NCBI GenBank assembly: GCA_964483245.1
Contig: CAZABP010000094.1
Location: 1-11,858 of the forward strand
DNA length: 11,858 nucleotides
Direction: 5' to 3'
From: CAZABP01 sp964483245
GTDB taxonomy: Bacteria; Planctomycetota; UBA1135; UBA2386
Position 1 is the stretch's first letter. The number at the start of each line of letters is the position of its first letter. Shown piece after piece: positions 1 to 6,611 of the stretch. The position numbers were made by a program, and so were the translations under genes. The notes beneath the pieces are model-generated. The model saw nothing but the letters and a program-made list of their open reading frames with translations, had not been told where the DNA came from and did no database searches.

Positions 1-738
1 GATCCGGTCCGCAGAGACCAGCGCAGCGCCGGTCTCCCCGTCGCCGGTGACCACATTGACGACGCCGGGCGGCAGCTCCGCCTGCGCGCAGATCTCCGCC
101 AGCGCGAGTGCTGTCAGCGGCGACGTCTCGGCCGGCTTCAACACGACCGTGTTGCCGCACGCGAGCGCCGGCGCCAGCTTCCAGGCCGCCATCAACAGCG
201 GGAAGTTCCACGGCACGATCTGTCCGACGACGCCGAGCGGCTGCCTGGTCGCGCCGGCGAACGCGAGCGCGAGCTTGTCTGCCCAGCCGGCGTGATAGAA
301 GAAATGCGCCGCCGCGAGCGGCACGTCGACGTCGCGCGACTCGCGGATCGGCTTGCCGACGTCCAGCGTCTCCAGCACCGCGAGCTCGCGCGCGCGCTCC
401 TGGATCATCCGCGCGATCCGGAACAGGTAACGCCCGCGCGCCGCGCCGCCGATCCGCTGCCACGGCACCAGCGCCTTGCGCGCCGCGGCGACCGCGGCGG
501 CGACGTCGGCCGCGCTCCCGTGCGCGAACTCCGCCAGCGTCTCGCCGGTGGCCGGATTCACGGTCGTCAGCCAGCGGCGGCTCTTCGGCGCGACCTGGCG
601 GCCGCCGATCCACAGCCCGTAGCGCTCGCGCAGCGTGACGATCGCGGCGCTCTCCGGCGCCGGCGCGTAGTCCCAGCTCTTGCCGAACGACAGCTCCGGC
701 CGGCTCGACTGCGTCTTCGTCTGGGTCGGGTCGCGCAT
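1..738 (-). CDS. Aldehyde dehydrogenase, N-terminal part (cut by window edge)
   Basis: This is the N-terminal 246 residues of an NAD(P)-dependent aldehyde dehydrogenase; the rest lies beyond the left edge. Visible family landmarks are the PWNFP loop (residues 176-180), whose Asn stabilises the thiohemiacetal, and the KPAE cofactor motif (201-204). The catalytic Cys and Glu would come later and cannot be checked. The N-terminus carries a YAPAPES segment (24-30), which I recall from dehydrogenases encoded just after deoC in other bacteria. The start ATG follows the deoC stop by 5 bases, with a strong ribosome site GGAAGGA (complement of 748-754) nine bases upstream, inside the last codons of deoC. 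Position after deoC suggests that it oxidises the acetaldehyde made by the aldolase, to acetate or possibly acetyl-CoA. The family is certain; the substrate is inferred from context only. Confidence 0.93.
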   Translation of the reverse strand, partial: MRDPTQTKTQSSRPELSFGKSWDYAPAPESAAIVTLRERYGLWIGGRQVAPKSRRWLTTVNPATGETLAEFAHGSAADVAAAVAAARKALVPWQRIGGAARGRYLFRIARMIQERARELAVLETLDVGKPIRESRDVDVPLAAAHFFYHAGWADKLALAFAGATRQPLGVVGQIVPWNFPLLMAAWKLAPALACGNTVVLKPAETSPLTALALAEICAQAELPPGVVNVVTGDGETGAALVSADRI

Positions 739-743
739 GCTGC

Positions 744-1646
744 TCAATCCTTCCAGAACTCGCGCGGGCGCTGGTACACCCCGGTCTCGCGCCGGCGGAT
801 CTGCATCAGCAGATCGTCGACCAGCGTGCTGGCACCGAACCGGAACCGCTCCGGTGTCAACCAGTGATCCCCGGCCGTTTCGTGGACCAACACGAGGTAA
901 CGCAGCGCATCCTTCGCGGTGCGGATCCCGCCAGCCGCCTTGACCCCGACCAGCTGCCCGGTCGCGAGGTAGTGGTCGCGCACGCACTCGAGCAGCAGCA
1001 GCACGACCGGCAGCGTCGCCGCCGGTTGCACCTTTCCGGTCGACGTCTTGACGAAGTCGGCCCCGGCATGGATCGCGATCGTCGCCGCGCGCTGCACGTG
1101 GTCGTAGGTCGCCAGCTCGCCGGTCTCGAGGATCACCTTCAGCTCCGCGTCGCCGCAGGCCTGCTTGATCGCGGCGATCTCGTCGTGCACGGCGGCCAGC
1201 TCGCCGCGCAGGAACGCGCCGCGGTCGATGACCATGTCGATCTCCTGGGCGCCGGCGGCGACCGCGCGCCGCGTCTCCGCCAGCTTGAGGCTGCGGTCGG
1301 TGCGACCGGCCGGGAACCCGGTCGCGACCGACGCGACGCGGACGCTCGAGCCGGAAAGCGCGCGCACGGCGACCTCGACCAGGTCCGGGTACACGCAGAC
1401 CGCGGCGCAGGACGGCAGGTCCGGGCGCCCCGGCAACGGATGGCGCGCCTTGTGGCACAACGACAGGACGCGGCCGGGCGAGTCACTCCCTTCCAGCGTC
1501 GTCAGGTCGGTCATCGCCAGCGCGAGCTTCAGGCCGGTCAGCTTCGCGCCGGCCTTGATCGAGCGCGTCGCGAGTTCAGCGGCGCGCGTCTCGAGCGCGA
1601 TCGCGTCGACCGGATGCGCCCCCTCGAGCCAAGCCGCGCGCGTCAT
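744..1646 (-). CDS. deoC: Deoxyribose-phosphate aldolase, eukaryote-type (DERA-like)
   Basis: A class I aldolase of 300 residues that splits 2-deoxyribose-5-phosphate into glyceraldehyde-3-phosphate and acetaldehyde in the cytoplasm. The Schiff-base lysine is K200 in DFVKTSTGK, the second catalytic lysine is K236 in VGVKAAGGIRT, and the acidic partner is D137 in EIDMVID. The VATGFPAG loop is at 107-114. It is longer than the roughly 250-residue E. coli enzyme. Its extra N-terminal part, with an LTTLEG motif at 48-53 and a CxKAxxP motif at 64-70, and its C-terminal RFGASTL block resemble animal DERA more than E. coli DeoC. The ATG at 1646 overlaps the cdd stop as ATGA and has GAGG six bases upstream (complement of 1653-1656). 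An upstream in-frame extension exists but runs antisense through other genes and is not real. It forms one operon with cdd and the dehydrogenase. Confidence 0.96.
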   Translation of the reverse strand: MTRAAWLEGAHPVDAIALETRAAELATRSIKAGAKLTGLKLALAMTDLTTLEGSDSPGRVLSLCHKARHPLPGRPDLPSCAAVCVYPDLVEVAVRALSGSSVRVASVATGFPAGRTDRSLKLAETRRAVAAGAQEIDMVIDRGAFLRGELAAVHDEIAAIKQACGDAELKVILETGELATYDHVQRAATIAIHAGADFVKTSTGKVQPAATLPVVLLLLECVRDHYLATGQLVGVKAAGGIRTAKDALRYLVLVHETAGDHWLTPERFRFGASTLVDDLLMQIRRRETGVYQRPREFWKD

Positions 1647-2047
1647 GCCGGACCTCGTGCGAAGCGGAACGGCCGCGGCAGCAGCTCTTCGATCGACGTC
1701 GCGACCACGTCGGTGCCGCTGCCGGCGAGCCAGATCGTCATCTCCGCGCCGAACTCGTACAGCACCTGCCGGCAGGCGCCACAGGGCGAGGCCGGCTCGG
1801 CGAGCGGCGTCACGACTGCGGCCGCGACGACGCGCCGCGCGCCACCGGCGACCGCCTGCGCGACCGCGTTGCGCTCGGCGCACATCGTGAGTCCGTACGA
1901 CGCGTTCTCGACGTTGCAGCCGGCGAAGATCCGCCCGTCCTCGGCCAACACCGCTGCGCCGACCGGAAACTTCGACAACGGCGCATACGCGTGCACTGCC
2001 GCTGCCCGCGCGGCGGCGACGAGACGATCCCGCGCGTCGACCGACAT
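1643..2047 (-). CDS. cdd: Cytidine deaminase
   Basis: A 134-residue cytidine/deoxycytidine deaminase of the short, homotetrameric type. It hydrolyses (deoxy)cytidine to (deoxy)uridine and ammonia. The zinc ligands are C56 (in MCAERN, with E58 as proton shuttle) and C89 and C92 (in PCGACRQ). The substrate loop is NVENAS at 45-50. I chose ATG 2047 (protein MSVDARD...) because it gives the usual family N-terminus. The reading frame is open upstream to a TTG at 2083, but that extra dozen residues has no family match. No convincing Shine-Dalgarno precedes 2047. It is the first gene of a salvage operon: its stop overlaps the deoC start, so the two are likely translationally coupled. The phosphorylase and phosphopentomutase steps that link it to DeoC are not in the window. 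Confidence 0.95.
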   Translation of the reverse strand: MSVDARDRLVAAARAAAVHAYAPLSKFPVGAAVLAEDGRIFAGCNVENASYGLTMCAERNAVAQAVAGGARRVVAAAVVTPLAEPASPCGACRQVLYEFGAEMTIWLAGSGTDVVATSIEELLPRPFRFARGPA

Positions 2048-2100
2048 CGCGCGCACTGTCCAGCTTGGGCCCCTGCCCGACAAGGGATATGACAGCGGCG
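2048..2100. promoter_or_regulatory. Divergent intergenic spacer, likely bidirectional promoter
   Basis: This spacer of about 53 bases lies between the starts of two divergent operons, so promoters for both probably sit in or near it. On the plus strand TTGGGC (2065-2070) and TATGAC (2088-2093) are 17 bases apart. They match the sigma-70 consensus at 3/6 and 4/6 positions and would put transcription start near 2100, close to the ATG at 2101. On the minus strand only a poor TTGTCG / GACAGT pair is visible. The location argument is reasonable; the individual boxes are weak in such GC-rich DNA. Confidence 0.3.
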
Positions 2101-3405
2101 ATGCCCGACGACGCCCGCGCGCGCGACCAGGCTCTGGCCGAGCTGTGCCCGGGTTCCTCCGTGTTGATGGTCGGCGGGATCGCGGCGAGTGAGCTGGCGC
2201 GCCGGTATGGGACGCCGCTGTACGTGTTCGCAGCCGACGTGCTGCGGCGGCGGCTGGCGCGCGTCACGCAGGCGCTCGGTCCGCGCGTCGAGGTGCTGTA
2301 CTCGCTGAAGGCGAATCCAAACGCCGCTGTCGTGCAGGTGCTCGCGACAGCCGGTGCCGGCGCCGAGGTCGCGTCGGCCGGCGAGATCCTGGTCGCTGCG
2401 CATGCCGGGGTCCCGGGGGCGCAGATGCAGTTCGCGGGGCCTGGCAAGACAGGGCACGACTTCGTCGCGGCGCATGCGCACGACGTCGCCTGTCTGAACC
2501 TCGAGTCGGACGCGGAGTACGAGGCGCTGCTCGCGTTTGCGCGCGCGCGTGGCTGGCGACCGGGGGTCGCCGTGCGCGTGCATCCGTCGTCGGCGCTGTC
2601 CGGCAGCCGGATGCGGATGGGCGGCACCGGGCAGAAGTTCGGCGTCGACGCAGGCGCCGTGCCGGACCTCGTGGCGCGGATCCGCAACGACGGGGTCTGC
2701 CGGCTGCTGGGACTGCACGTCTATGCCGGCACGCAGAGCTTCGACGCCGGCGGCTGGATCCAGAACGCGCGCGCGCTGCATGCGCTGGCGCGTGCGCTGG
2801 ATCAGGGCGAACCGCTGCAGCTGAATCTCGGCGGCGGGTTCGGCGTGCCGTGCTTCAAAGGAGACGGCGAGCTCGACCTCGCCGCAGTCGGTGCCGGCGT
2901 GCAGCGGTTGATCGCCGAAGACGCACAACCGCGGCGGCGCTGGTTCGTCGAGCTCGGCCGCTATCTGACCGCACCTGCCGGCGTCTATCTGACGCGCGTG
3001 CTGTACGCCAAGCGTGCCGGCGGTCGCGATCACCTGATCCTGGACGGCGGACTCCACCACCACGGTGCAGCCGCCGGCCTCGGCAGCGTCGTGCGGCGGA
3101 GCTTCCCGATCGTCAAGGCGGACGCGTTGGACGCCGCGGCGACGATCACGGTCGCGTGCGGAGGTCCGCTCTGCACGCCGGCCGACGAGCTCGCGGCCGA
3201 GGCGGCGCTGCCGCCGGTCGCAGCCGGCGATCTGCTCGCCGTGTTGCAGTCCGGGGCCTACGGGCTGACGTTCGCTCCGGTCCTGTTCCTGAGCCATGCG
3301 TCGCCGGCCGAAGTCCTGGTCGACGGCGGGCGCTCGTTCGTGACGCGCGCGGCCGGCAGTCCGCAGGACGCACTCGCCGGGCAGCAGCTACCGGGACGGA
3401 GCTGA
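2101..3405 (+). CDS. PLP-dependent decarboxylase, fold III, exosortase A-associated / VinO-like type
   Basis: A 434-residue fold-type III (alanine racemase-like barrel) decarboxylase related to diaminopimelate and ornithine decarboxylases. The PLP lysine is K70 in YSLKANPN. The phosphate-binding loop is GGGFG (244-248), a LHVYAGTQ strand is at 205-212, and ELGRY (284-288) replaces the usual EPGR. The active-site cysteine from the partner subunit is C358 in GPLCTPAD. The DGGLHHH block (315-321) and GPLCTPAD are hallmarks I associate with the exosortase A-associated decarboxylases (TIGR03099), a group close to VinO and BtrK, which decarboxylate amino acids tethered to a carrier protein. The next genes encode a ligase and an acyl carrier protein, so the substrate is more likely an aminoacyl-ACP than free diaminopimelate or lysine. 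The start is uncertain: ATG 2089 lies only one base after AAGGGA, whereas 2101 has that sequence 13 bases upstream. The ligase begins one base after the stop. Confidence 0.88.
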   Translation: MPDDARARDQALAELCPGSSVLMVGGIAASELARRYGTPLYVFAADVLRRRLARVTQALGPRVEVLYSLKANPNAAVVQVLATAGAGAEVASAGEILVAAHAGVPGAQMQFAGPGKTGHDFVAAHAHDVACLNLESDAEYEALLAFARARGWRPGVAVRVHPSSALSGSRMRMGGTGQKFGVDAGAVPDLVARIRNDGVCRLLGLHVYAGTQSFDAGGWIQNARALHALARALDQGEPLQLNLGGGFGVPCFKGDGELDLAAVGAGVQRLIAEDAQPRRRWFVELGRYLTAPAGVYLTRVLYAKRAGGRDHLILDGGLHHHGAAAGLGSVVRRSFPIVKADALDAAATITVACGGPLCTPADELAAEAALPPVAAGDLLAVLQSGAYGLTFAPVLFLSHASPAEVLVDGGRSFVTRAAGSPQDALAGQQLPGRS

Positions 3406-3406
3406 C

Positions 3407-4873
3407 ATGCTGCTGGCGCGGATCGAAGCCGCAACGCGCGGGCGCGGCTCCGCGCTGGCCATCGCCGACGAGCAACAGGCGGTCTCGTTCGCCGAGCTGC
3501 TCACCGCGTCGCGCGCCCGGGCAGCCGAGCTGCGCCGCGCCGGGTCCCCGCAGTTGATCCTGCTCGCGTTGCCGGGCGGTGCGGCGCTGACCATCTGGCA
3601 GCTTGCCGCGATCGAGAGTGGCGCGGTCGCCGCGCCGATCCCGGCCACGGCGACCGAGCACGAGCTGCGCCAGTACCTGCACGAGCTGACGCCGCAGCTG
3701 GCGATCGCGGCCGACCCTGCCTGCGCGCAGCGGATCCTGTCGATCGCGCGCGGCCCCTGCAGCGTGATCGGTGCGGACGAACCGGTGCCGCAGCTCGCAG
3801 GCTCTGCACCGCGGTTGCCGGAGGACGTGCGGCTGCTGCAGTTCACGTCCGGCTCGACGGCGCGGCCGAAGGGCATCCTGCTGACCGAGGCGAATCTCTG
3901 CGCCGATCTCGATGCACAGCAGGCGCACCTCGCGCAGTTCCACGGACGCAACGTGTTCCTGCCGCTGCCGCAGTTCCACGCGATGGGCAACGCGGTCGTG
4001 CTCGAACATCTCGCCGCGGGCAGTGGCGTCGTCTGCAGCAACCGGTTCGCGCCGGCCGAAGATCGGCGCCGGCTGCTCGCGCATGGCTGCGATCACGTCG
4101 CGACCAGTCCGCACTGGGTCCGGCTGTGGTGCGCGGTCGAGCGGCTGACGCCGGCGCGCACGCCGTTCCGCGGCTTCACGCTCGGCACGGCGAGTGTCGA
4201 TCCGCCGCTGGTCGACGAGCTGCGCGCGTTGTGGCCGGACGCGCAGGTGCACGTCCGCTACGGCCTCAGCGAGGCGGTCGGCGCGCTGACGCGGCTCGAC
4301 CTCGGGCCGGGCGAACTGCTGGCGCAACCAGGACTCGTCGGGCCACCGGTCCCCGGCGTCGAGCTGCGCGCGCCGTCGACCACCGACCAGGCACCGCGCG
4401 AGCTCGTCGTGCGCTGCGCGATGGCGGCGCGCGCGCAATGGCACGACGGCGCCGTGCATCCGCTGCTGGATCCGGATGGCTGGCTCGCGACCGGGGACTT
4501 CGGCCGGCTCGATGCGCACGGCAACCTGCACCTCGCCGGCCGCGCGTCGGCGTTCGTCAAGGTGCAGGGGCATCGCGTCAGCCCGTTCGAGATCGAAGCC
4601 GTGCTGCGCGCCGTCCCCGGAGTACAGGAAGCGGTCGTCGTCGGCATTCCGGATCGCGCGTCCGGCGCGCGGCTGGTCGCGTTCGTCGAACGCGCGGCTG
4701 CCGCCGAGGCACTCGACGTGGAGCGGCTGCGCGCCCATTGCGAATCCCACCTCGCCGCCTACAAGGTGCCGGCTCGTTTCGAGCTGGTTGCGCTGCTGCC
4801 GCGCACTCCGTCCGGCAAGCCGGACCGTCCCCGACTGCAATCGATCGCCGAACCATGTCCGCCGCCGAGCTGA
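3407..4873 (+). CDS. AMP-forming acyl/aminoacyl ligase (adenylation enzyme), exosortase A-associated type
   Basis: A 488-residue ANL-superfamily enzyme expected to activate a carboxylic or amino acid with ATP and pass it to the phosphopantetheine arm of the carrier protein encoded next. Motifs appear in order: P-loop TSGSTARPKG (147-156), YGLSE (285-289), TGD (362-364) followed by GRLDAHGNLHLAGR, the hinge KVQGHR with SPFEIE, and the C-terminal SGK with catalytic K471. The P-loop has Ala152 where Gly is usual, and the hinge reads GRASAFVKVQG, without the common acidic residue. All core motifs and full length are present, so it should be active. The start has GGAG (3398-3401) five bases upstream, and its last 19 bases overlap the ACP gene. 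It resembles the exosortase A-associated ligases (TIGR03098) and, in role, VinN. The substrate cannot be read from the sequence; an acidic amino acid is a guess by analogy with VinN and BtrK systems. Confidence 0.88.
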   Translation: MLLARIEAATRGRGSALAIADEQQAVSFAELLTASRARAAELRRAGSPQLILLALPGGAALTIWQLAAIESGAVAAPIPATATEHELRQYLHELTPQLAIAADPACAQRILSIARGPCSVIGADEPVPQLAGSAPRLPEDVRLLQFTSGSTARPKGILLTEANLCADLDAQQAHLAQFHGRNVFLPLPQFHAMGNAVVLEHLAAGSGVVCSNRFAPAEDRRRLLAHGCDHVATSPHWVRLWCAVERLTPARTPFRGFTLGTASVDPPLVDELRALWPDAQVHVRYGLSEAVGALTRLDLGPGELLAQPGLVGPPVPGVELRAPSTTDQAPRELVVRCAMAARAQWHDGAVHPLLDPDGWLATGDFGRLDAHGNLHLAGRASAFVKVQGHRVSPFEIEAVLRAVPGVQEAVVVGIPDRASGARLVAFVERAAAAEALDVERLRAHCESHLAAYKVPARFELVALLPRTPSGKPDRPRLQSIAEPCPPPS

Positions 4874-5109
4874 CCGACCAGATCACCGACATCGTCTCCC
4901 GCGTGATCCTCGAGAGCTCCGGCCGGATCCTCCGGCCGGCGCCGGAGGACCGGCTGATCGAGAAGGGCTACCTGGACTCGCTGAGCATGGTCAACCTCGT
5001 GCTCGCGCTGCAGCTCGACCTCGGCGTGCAGCTCGAGATCAACGACCTGAACGAGGAGACGTTCGGGTCGGTCGCGGCGATCACGCGGCTGGTCGAGGCG
5101 CGGCGGTGA
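4855..5109 (+). CDS. Free-standing acyl carrier protein
   Basis: An 84-residue, acidic, helical carrier protein. The phosphopantetheine attachment site is Ser42 in GYLDSLSMVNLV, and the DSL core is intact. The following helices (LGVQLEI, DLNEETFGSVAAI) fit the ACP fold. It starts inside the end of the ligase gene (19-base overlap) and its TGA overlaps the GTG of the next gene, so four genes are tightly coupled. It is not the fatty-acid AcpP in context: no fab genes are nearby. With the preceding decarboxylase and ligase it forms an activation-loading-decarboxylation set in which the amino acid is probably carried on this protein. A phosphopantetheinyl transferase must come from elsewhere. Confidence 0.93.
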   Translation: MSAAELTDQITDIVSRVILESSGRILRPAPEDRLIEKGYLDSLSMVNLVLALQLDLGVQLEINDLNEETFGSVAAITRLVEARR

Positions 5110-6554
5110 CACGCGCGGGCCGCGTGCTGGCTGCGCTGCTGCTGTGCTGCAGCGCGGGCCGCGCGCAGGTGCCGCAGTTGACCGAGACGCTGGCGGTCCC
5201 GTCGCTCGGGATCACGCTGCGCGCGCCGCGCGAGACGGTCGGACTGCCGGAGCTGTTGGTCGATTTCGAGCAGAGCAGCGTGCACGCGCGGTTCAAGATC
5301 CACGGCAGCACGCTGGTCGTGCACGGCTTCCCGCTCGCCGAAGCGCAGCGCCGTCCGCAGCAGGCGCGGGACTGGCGCGAGTGGGTCACCGAAATGGACC
5401 CCACGATCCGGGACCGCAAGTACCTGCAGAAGGGCGCGCGCGTCGAGCCAACCGGCCGCGGGACCGCCCATGCGTTGTGGGAGTTCAGCGACTCATCCGA
5501 GCTGGGCCCACCGATCCGCCGGATCGCCGCGCAGTACGACTTCGCCGACCGCACGGTCGTGATCGTGCAGCGCCTGCGGATGAAGCGCGACGAGGTGAAT
5601 CCCGAGTGGGCGAAGCTGGTCCACGCGATCTTCGCATCGGTCGAACAGGTCGCGGATCTCCCGCCAGGCGACGTGGACGTGCGGCCGCCTGAGCCGGCGC
5701 TCACTGCGTCGTGGGCGCCGCTGTGGTCACAGGCGGAGCGATCGCTGCGGCACATGCCTACCTGGTCACTGCGCCGCGTCGGGCAGTCGCTGGTGCTCGC
5801 ATCCAACGACACTCCGTACAGCAAGCGCGCGCGGGAGGATGACCAGGACATTGCGGCCAGCGCCGCGATGTTCGAAGCGACACGCCAGCTCGTCGTGTCC
5901 CTGCTGCCGCTGCTGGAGGACCAGGAGCAGCCGTTTCTGCTCCGGATCTGCGGCCGCGACTCCGTCAGCGACTTCGTCGGTCCGCAGCGCATCTTCTCGC
6001 CGACCAGATACAGCCATCGCGCACGAGAGCTGGTCACATCGGATCAGGCCGAGACCGCCAAGGTCCGTGAGCATGGCGCCAAGGCCGGGATCCTCGAACA
6101 GCAGTTGCACCGTCATCTCGGCGACCGTGAGGACGGATCGGCGAACCTGCCGCGCCCATGGCTGCTCAGCGGATACCACGCGTTCCTCGCCACTGCGACG
6201 CGCACCGTCGGCCGCGATTGGAAGATCGCGCACGACCGGGGCCGCTACCGGGAGCTGCGCAAGGCACTCGGCGACGATCTCGAGACGCCGCTGCAGCAGC
6301 TCCTGCTGACCAGCGACCCCGCGTTCAGCACGACGAACCGCGATCTGGCATACGCGCTGATCGAGTTCCTGCACGGCGACGGCCGCAAGCCGCGGGGCTG
6401 GCAGCCGGAGTGGAAACAGATCCCCGAGCGCTACCTGCGCACGCTGCGCGAGACGAAGGACCCGGCGAAGGCCCACGCCGCCGCATTCGATGACGTGGAC
6501 CTCCGCACGTTCAGCCAGGCGCTGGCCGCCTGGGCGAAGCACCGCGCGCAGTAG
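5106..6554 (+). CDS. Secreted protein of unknown function, possible peptidase-MA/DUF1570-like fold without HExxH
   Basis: A 482-residue exported protein starting at GTG 5106, which overlaps the ACP stop as GTGA; GAGG (5095-5098) lies seven bases upstream. The N-terminus is a clear signal peptide: basic TRAGR, hydrophobic VLAALLLCC, then AGRA followed by Q21. I do not recognise the first 200 residues. The second half is laid out like bacterial peptidase-MA/DUF1570 proteins: a strand with LVLASNDTP (229-237), a helix, a strand FLLRICGRDS (277-286), a helix at 325-338, PRPWLLSG (349-356) where the family has P-x-WL-xEG, and YALIEFLHG (416-424). However, the helix that should carry HExxH reads EQQLHRHL, so zinc catalysis is unlikely. 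This fold call is my reading of motif spacing and is uncertain. Co-translation with a cytoplasmic aminoacyl-ACP module hints that it receives or binds that module's product outside the cytoplasm, which is inference only. Confidence 0.9.
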   Translation: MTRAGRVLAALLLCCSAGRAQVPQLTETLAVPSLGITLRAPRETVGLPELLVDFEQSSVHARFKIHGSTLVVHGFPLAEAQRRPQQARDWREWVTEMDPTIRDRKYLQKGARVEPTGRGTAHALWEFSDSSELGPPIRRIAAQYDFADRTVVIVQRLRMKRDEVNPEWAKLVHAIFASVEQVADLPPGDVDVRPPEPALTASWAPLWSQAERSLRHMPTWSLRRVGQSLVLASNDTPYSKRAREDDQDIAASAAMFEATRQLVVSLLPLLEDQEQPFLLRICGRDSVSDFVGPQRIFSPTRYSHRARELVTSDQAETAKVREHGAKAGILEQQLHRHLGDREDGSANLPRPWLLSGYHAFLATATRTVGRDWKIAHDRGRYRELRKALGDDLETPLQQLLLTSDPAFSTTNRDLAYALIEFLHGDGRKPRGWQPEWKQIPERYLRTLRETKDPAKAHAAAFDDVDLRTFSQALAAWAKHRAQ

Positions 6555-6611
6555 CTGCCGGCGAGAATCCAGAGCGCTAGAGTCCAGCGCGGTCCGTCTG
6601 GAGGGATCTCC
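6555..6611 (+). promoter_or_regulatory. Leader of the kelch-like gene with strong ribosome binding site
   Basis: This 57-base gap separates the four-gene operon from the kelch-like gene. A strong Shine-Dalgarno GGAGGGA (6600-6606) sits five bases before ATG 6612. A weak -10-like TAGAGT (6578-6583) lies 17 bases after CTGCCG (3/6 to the -35 consensus). A small 5-bp stem (GCGCT 6574-6578, AGCGC 6586-6590) is too short and lacks a T-run, so I do not call a terminator. The ribosome site is well supported; the promoter is not. Confidence 0.45.

Noticed and set aside
1647..2687. N-terminal extension of the deoC frame
   Set aside because: It runs antisense to the decarboxylase and out of frame through cdd, has no domain likeness, and an ATG with a good ribosome site at 1646 gives the normal DERA N-terminus.
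2101..3405. Diaminopimelate decarboxylase (lysA) assignment
   Set aside because: The fold is right, but the DGGLHHH and GPLCTPAD blocks and the adjacent ligase and ACP fit the exosortase A-associated / VinO-like group better, and no lysine pathway genes are nearby.
4928..4949. 9-bp perfect stem with tetraloop in the ACP gene
   Set aside because: Stems of this length are expected by chance about once or twice in a window of this GC content; there is no T-run and it is inside a clear coding sequence.
6555..6611. Rho-independent terminator after the four-gene operon
   Set aside because: The only stem is 5 bp with a 7-base loop and no following T-run.
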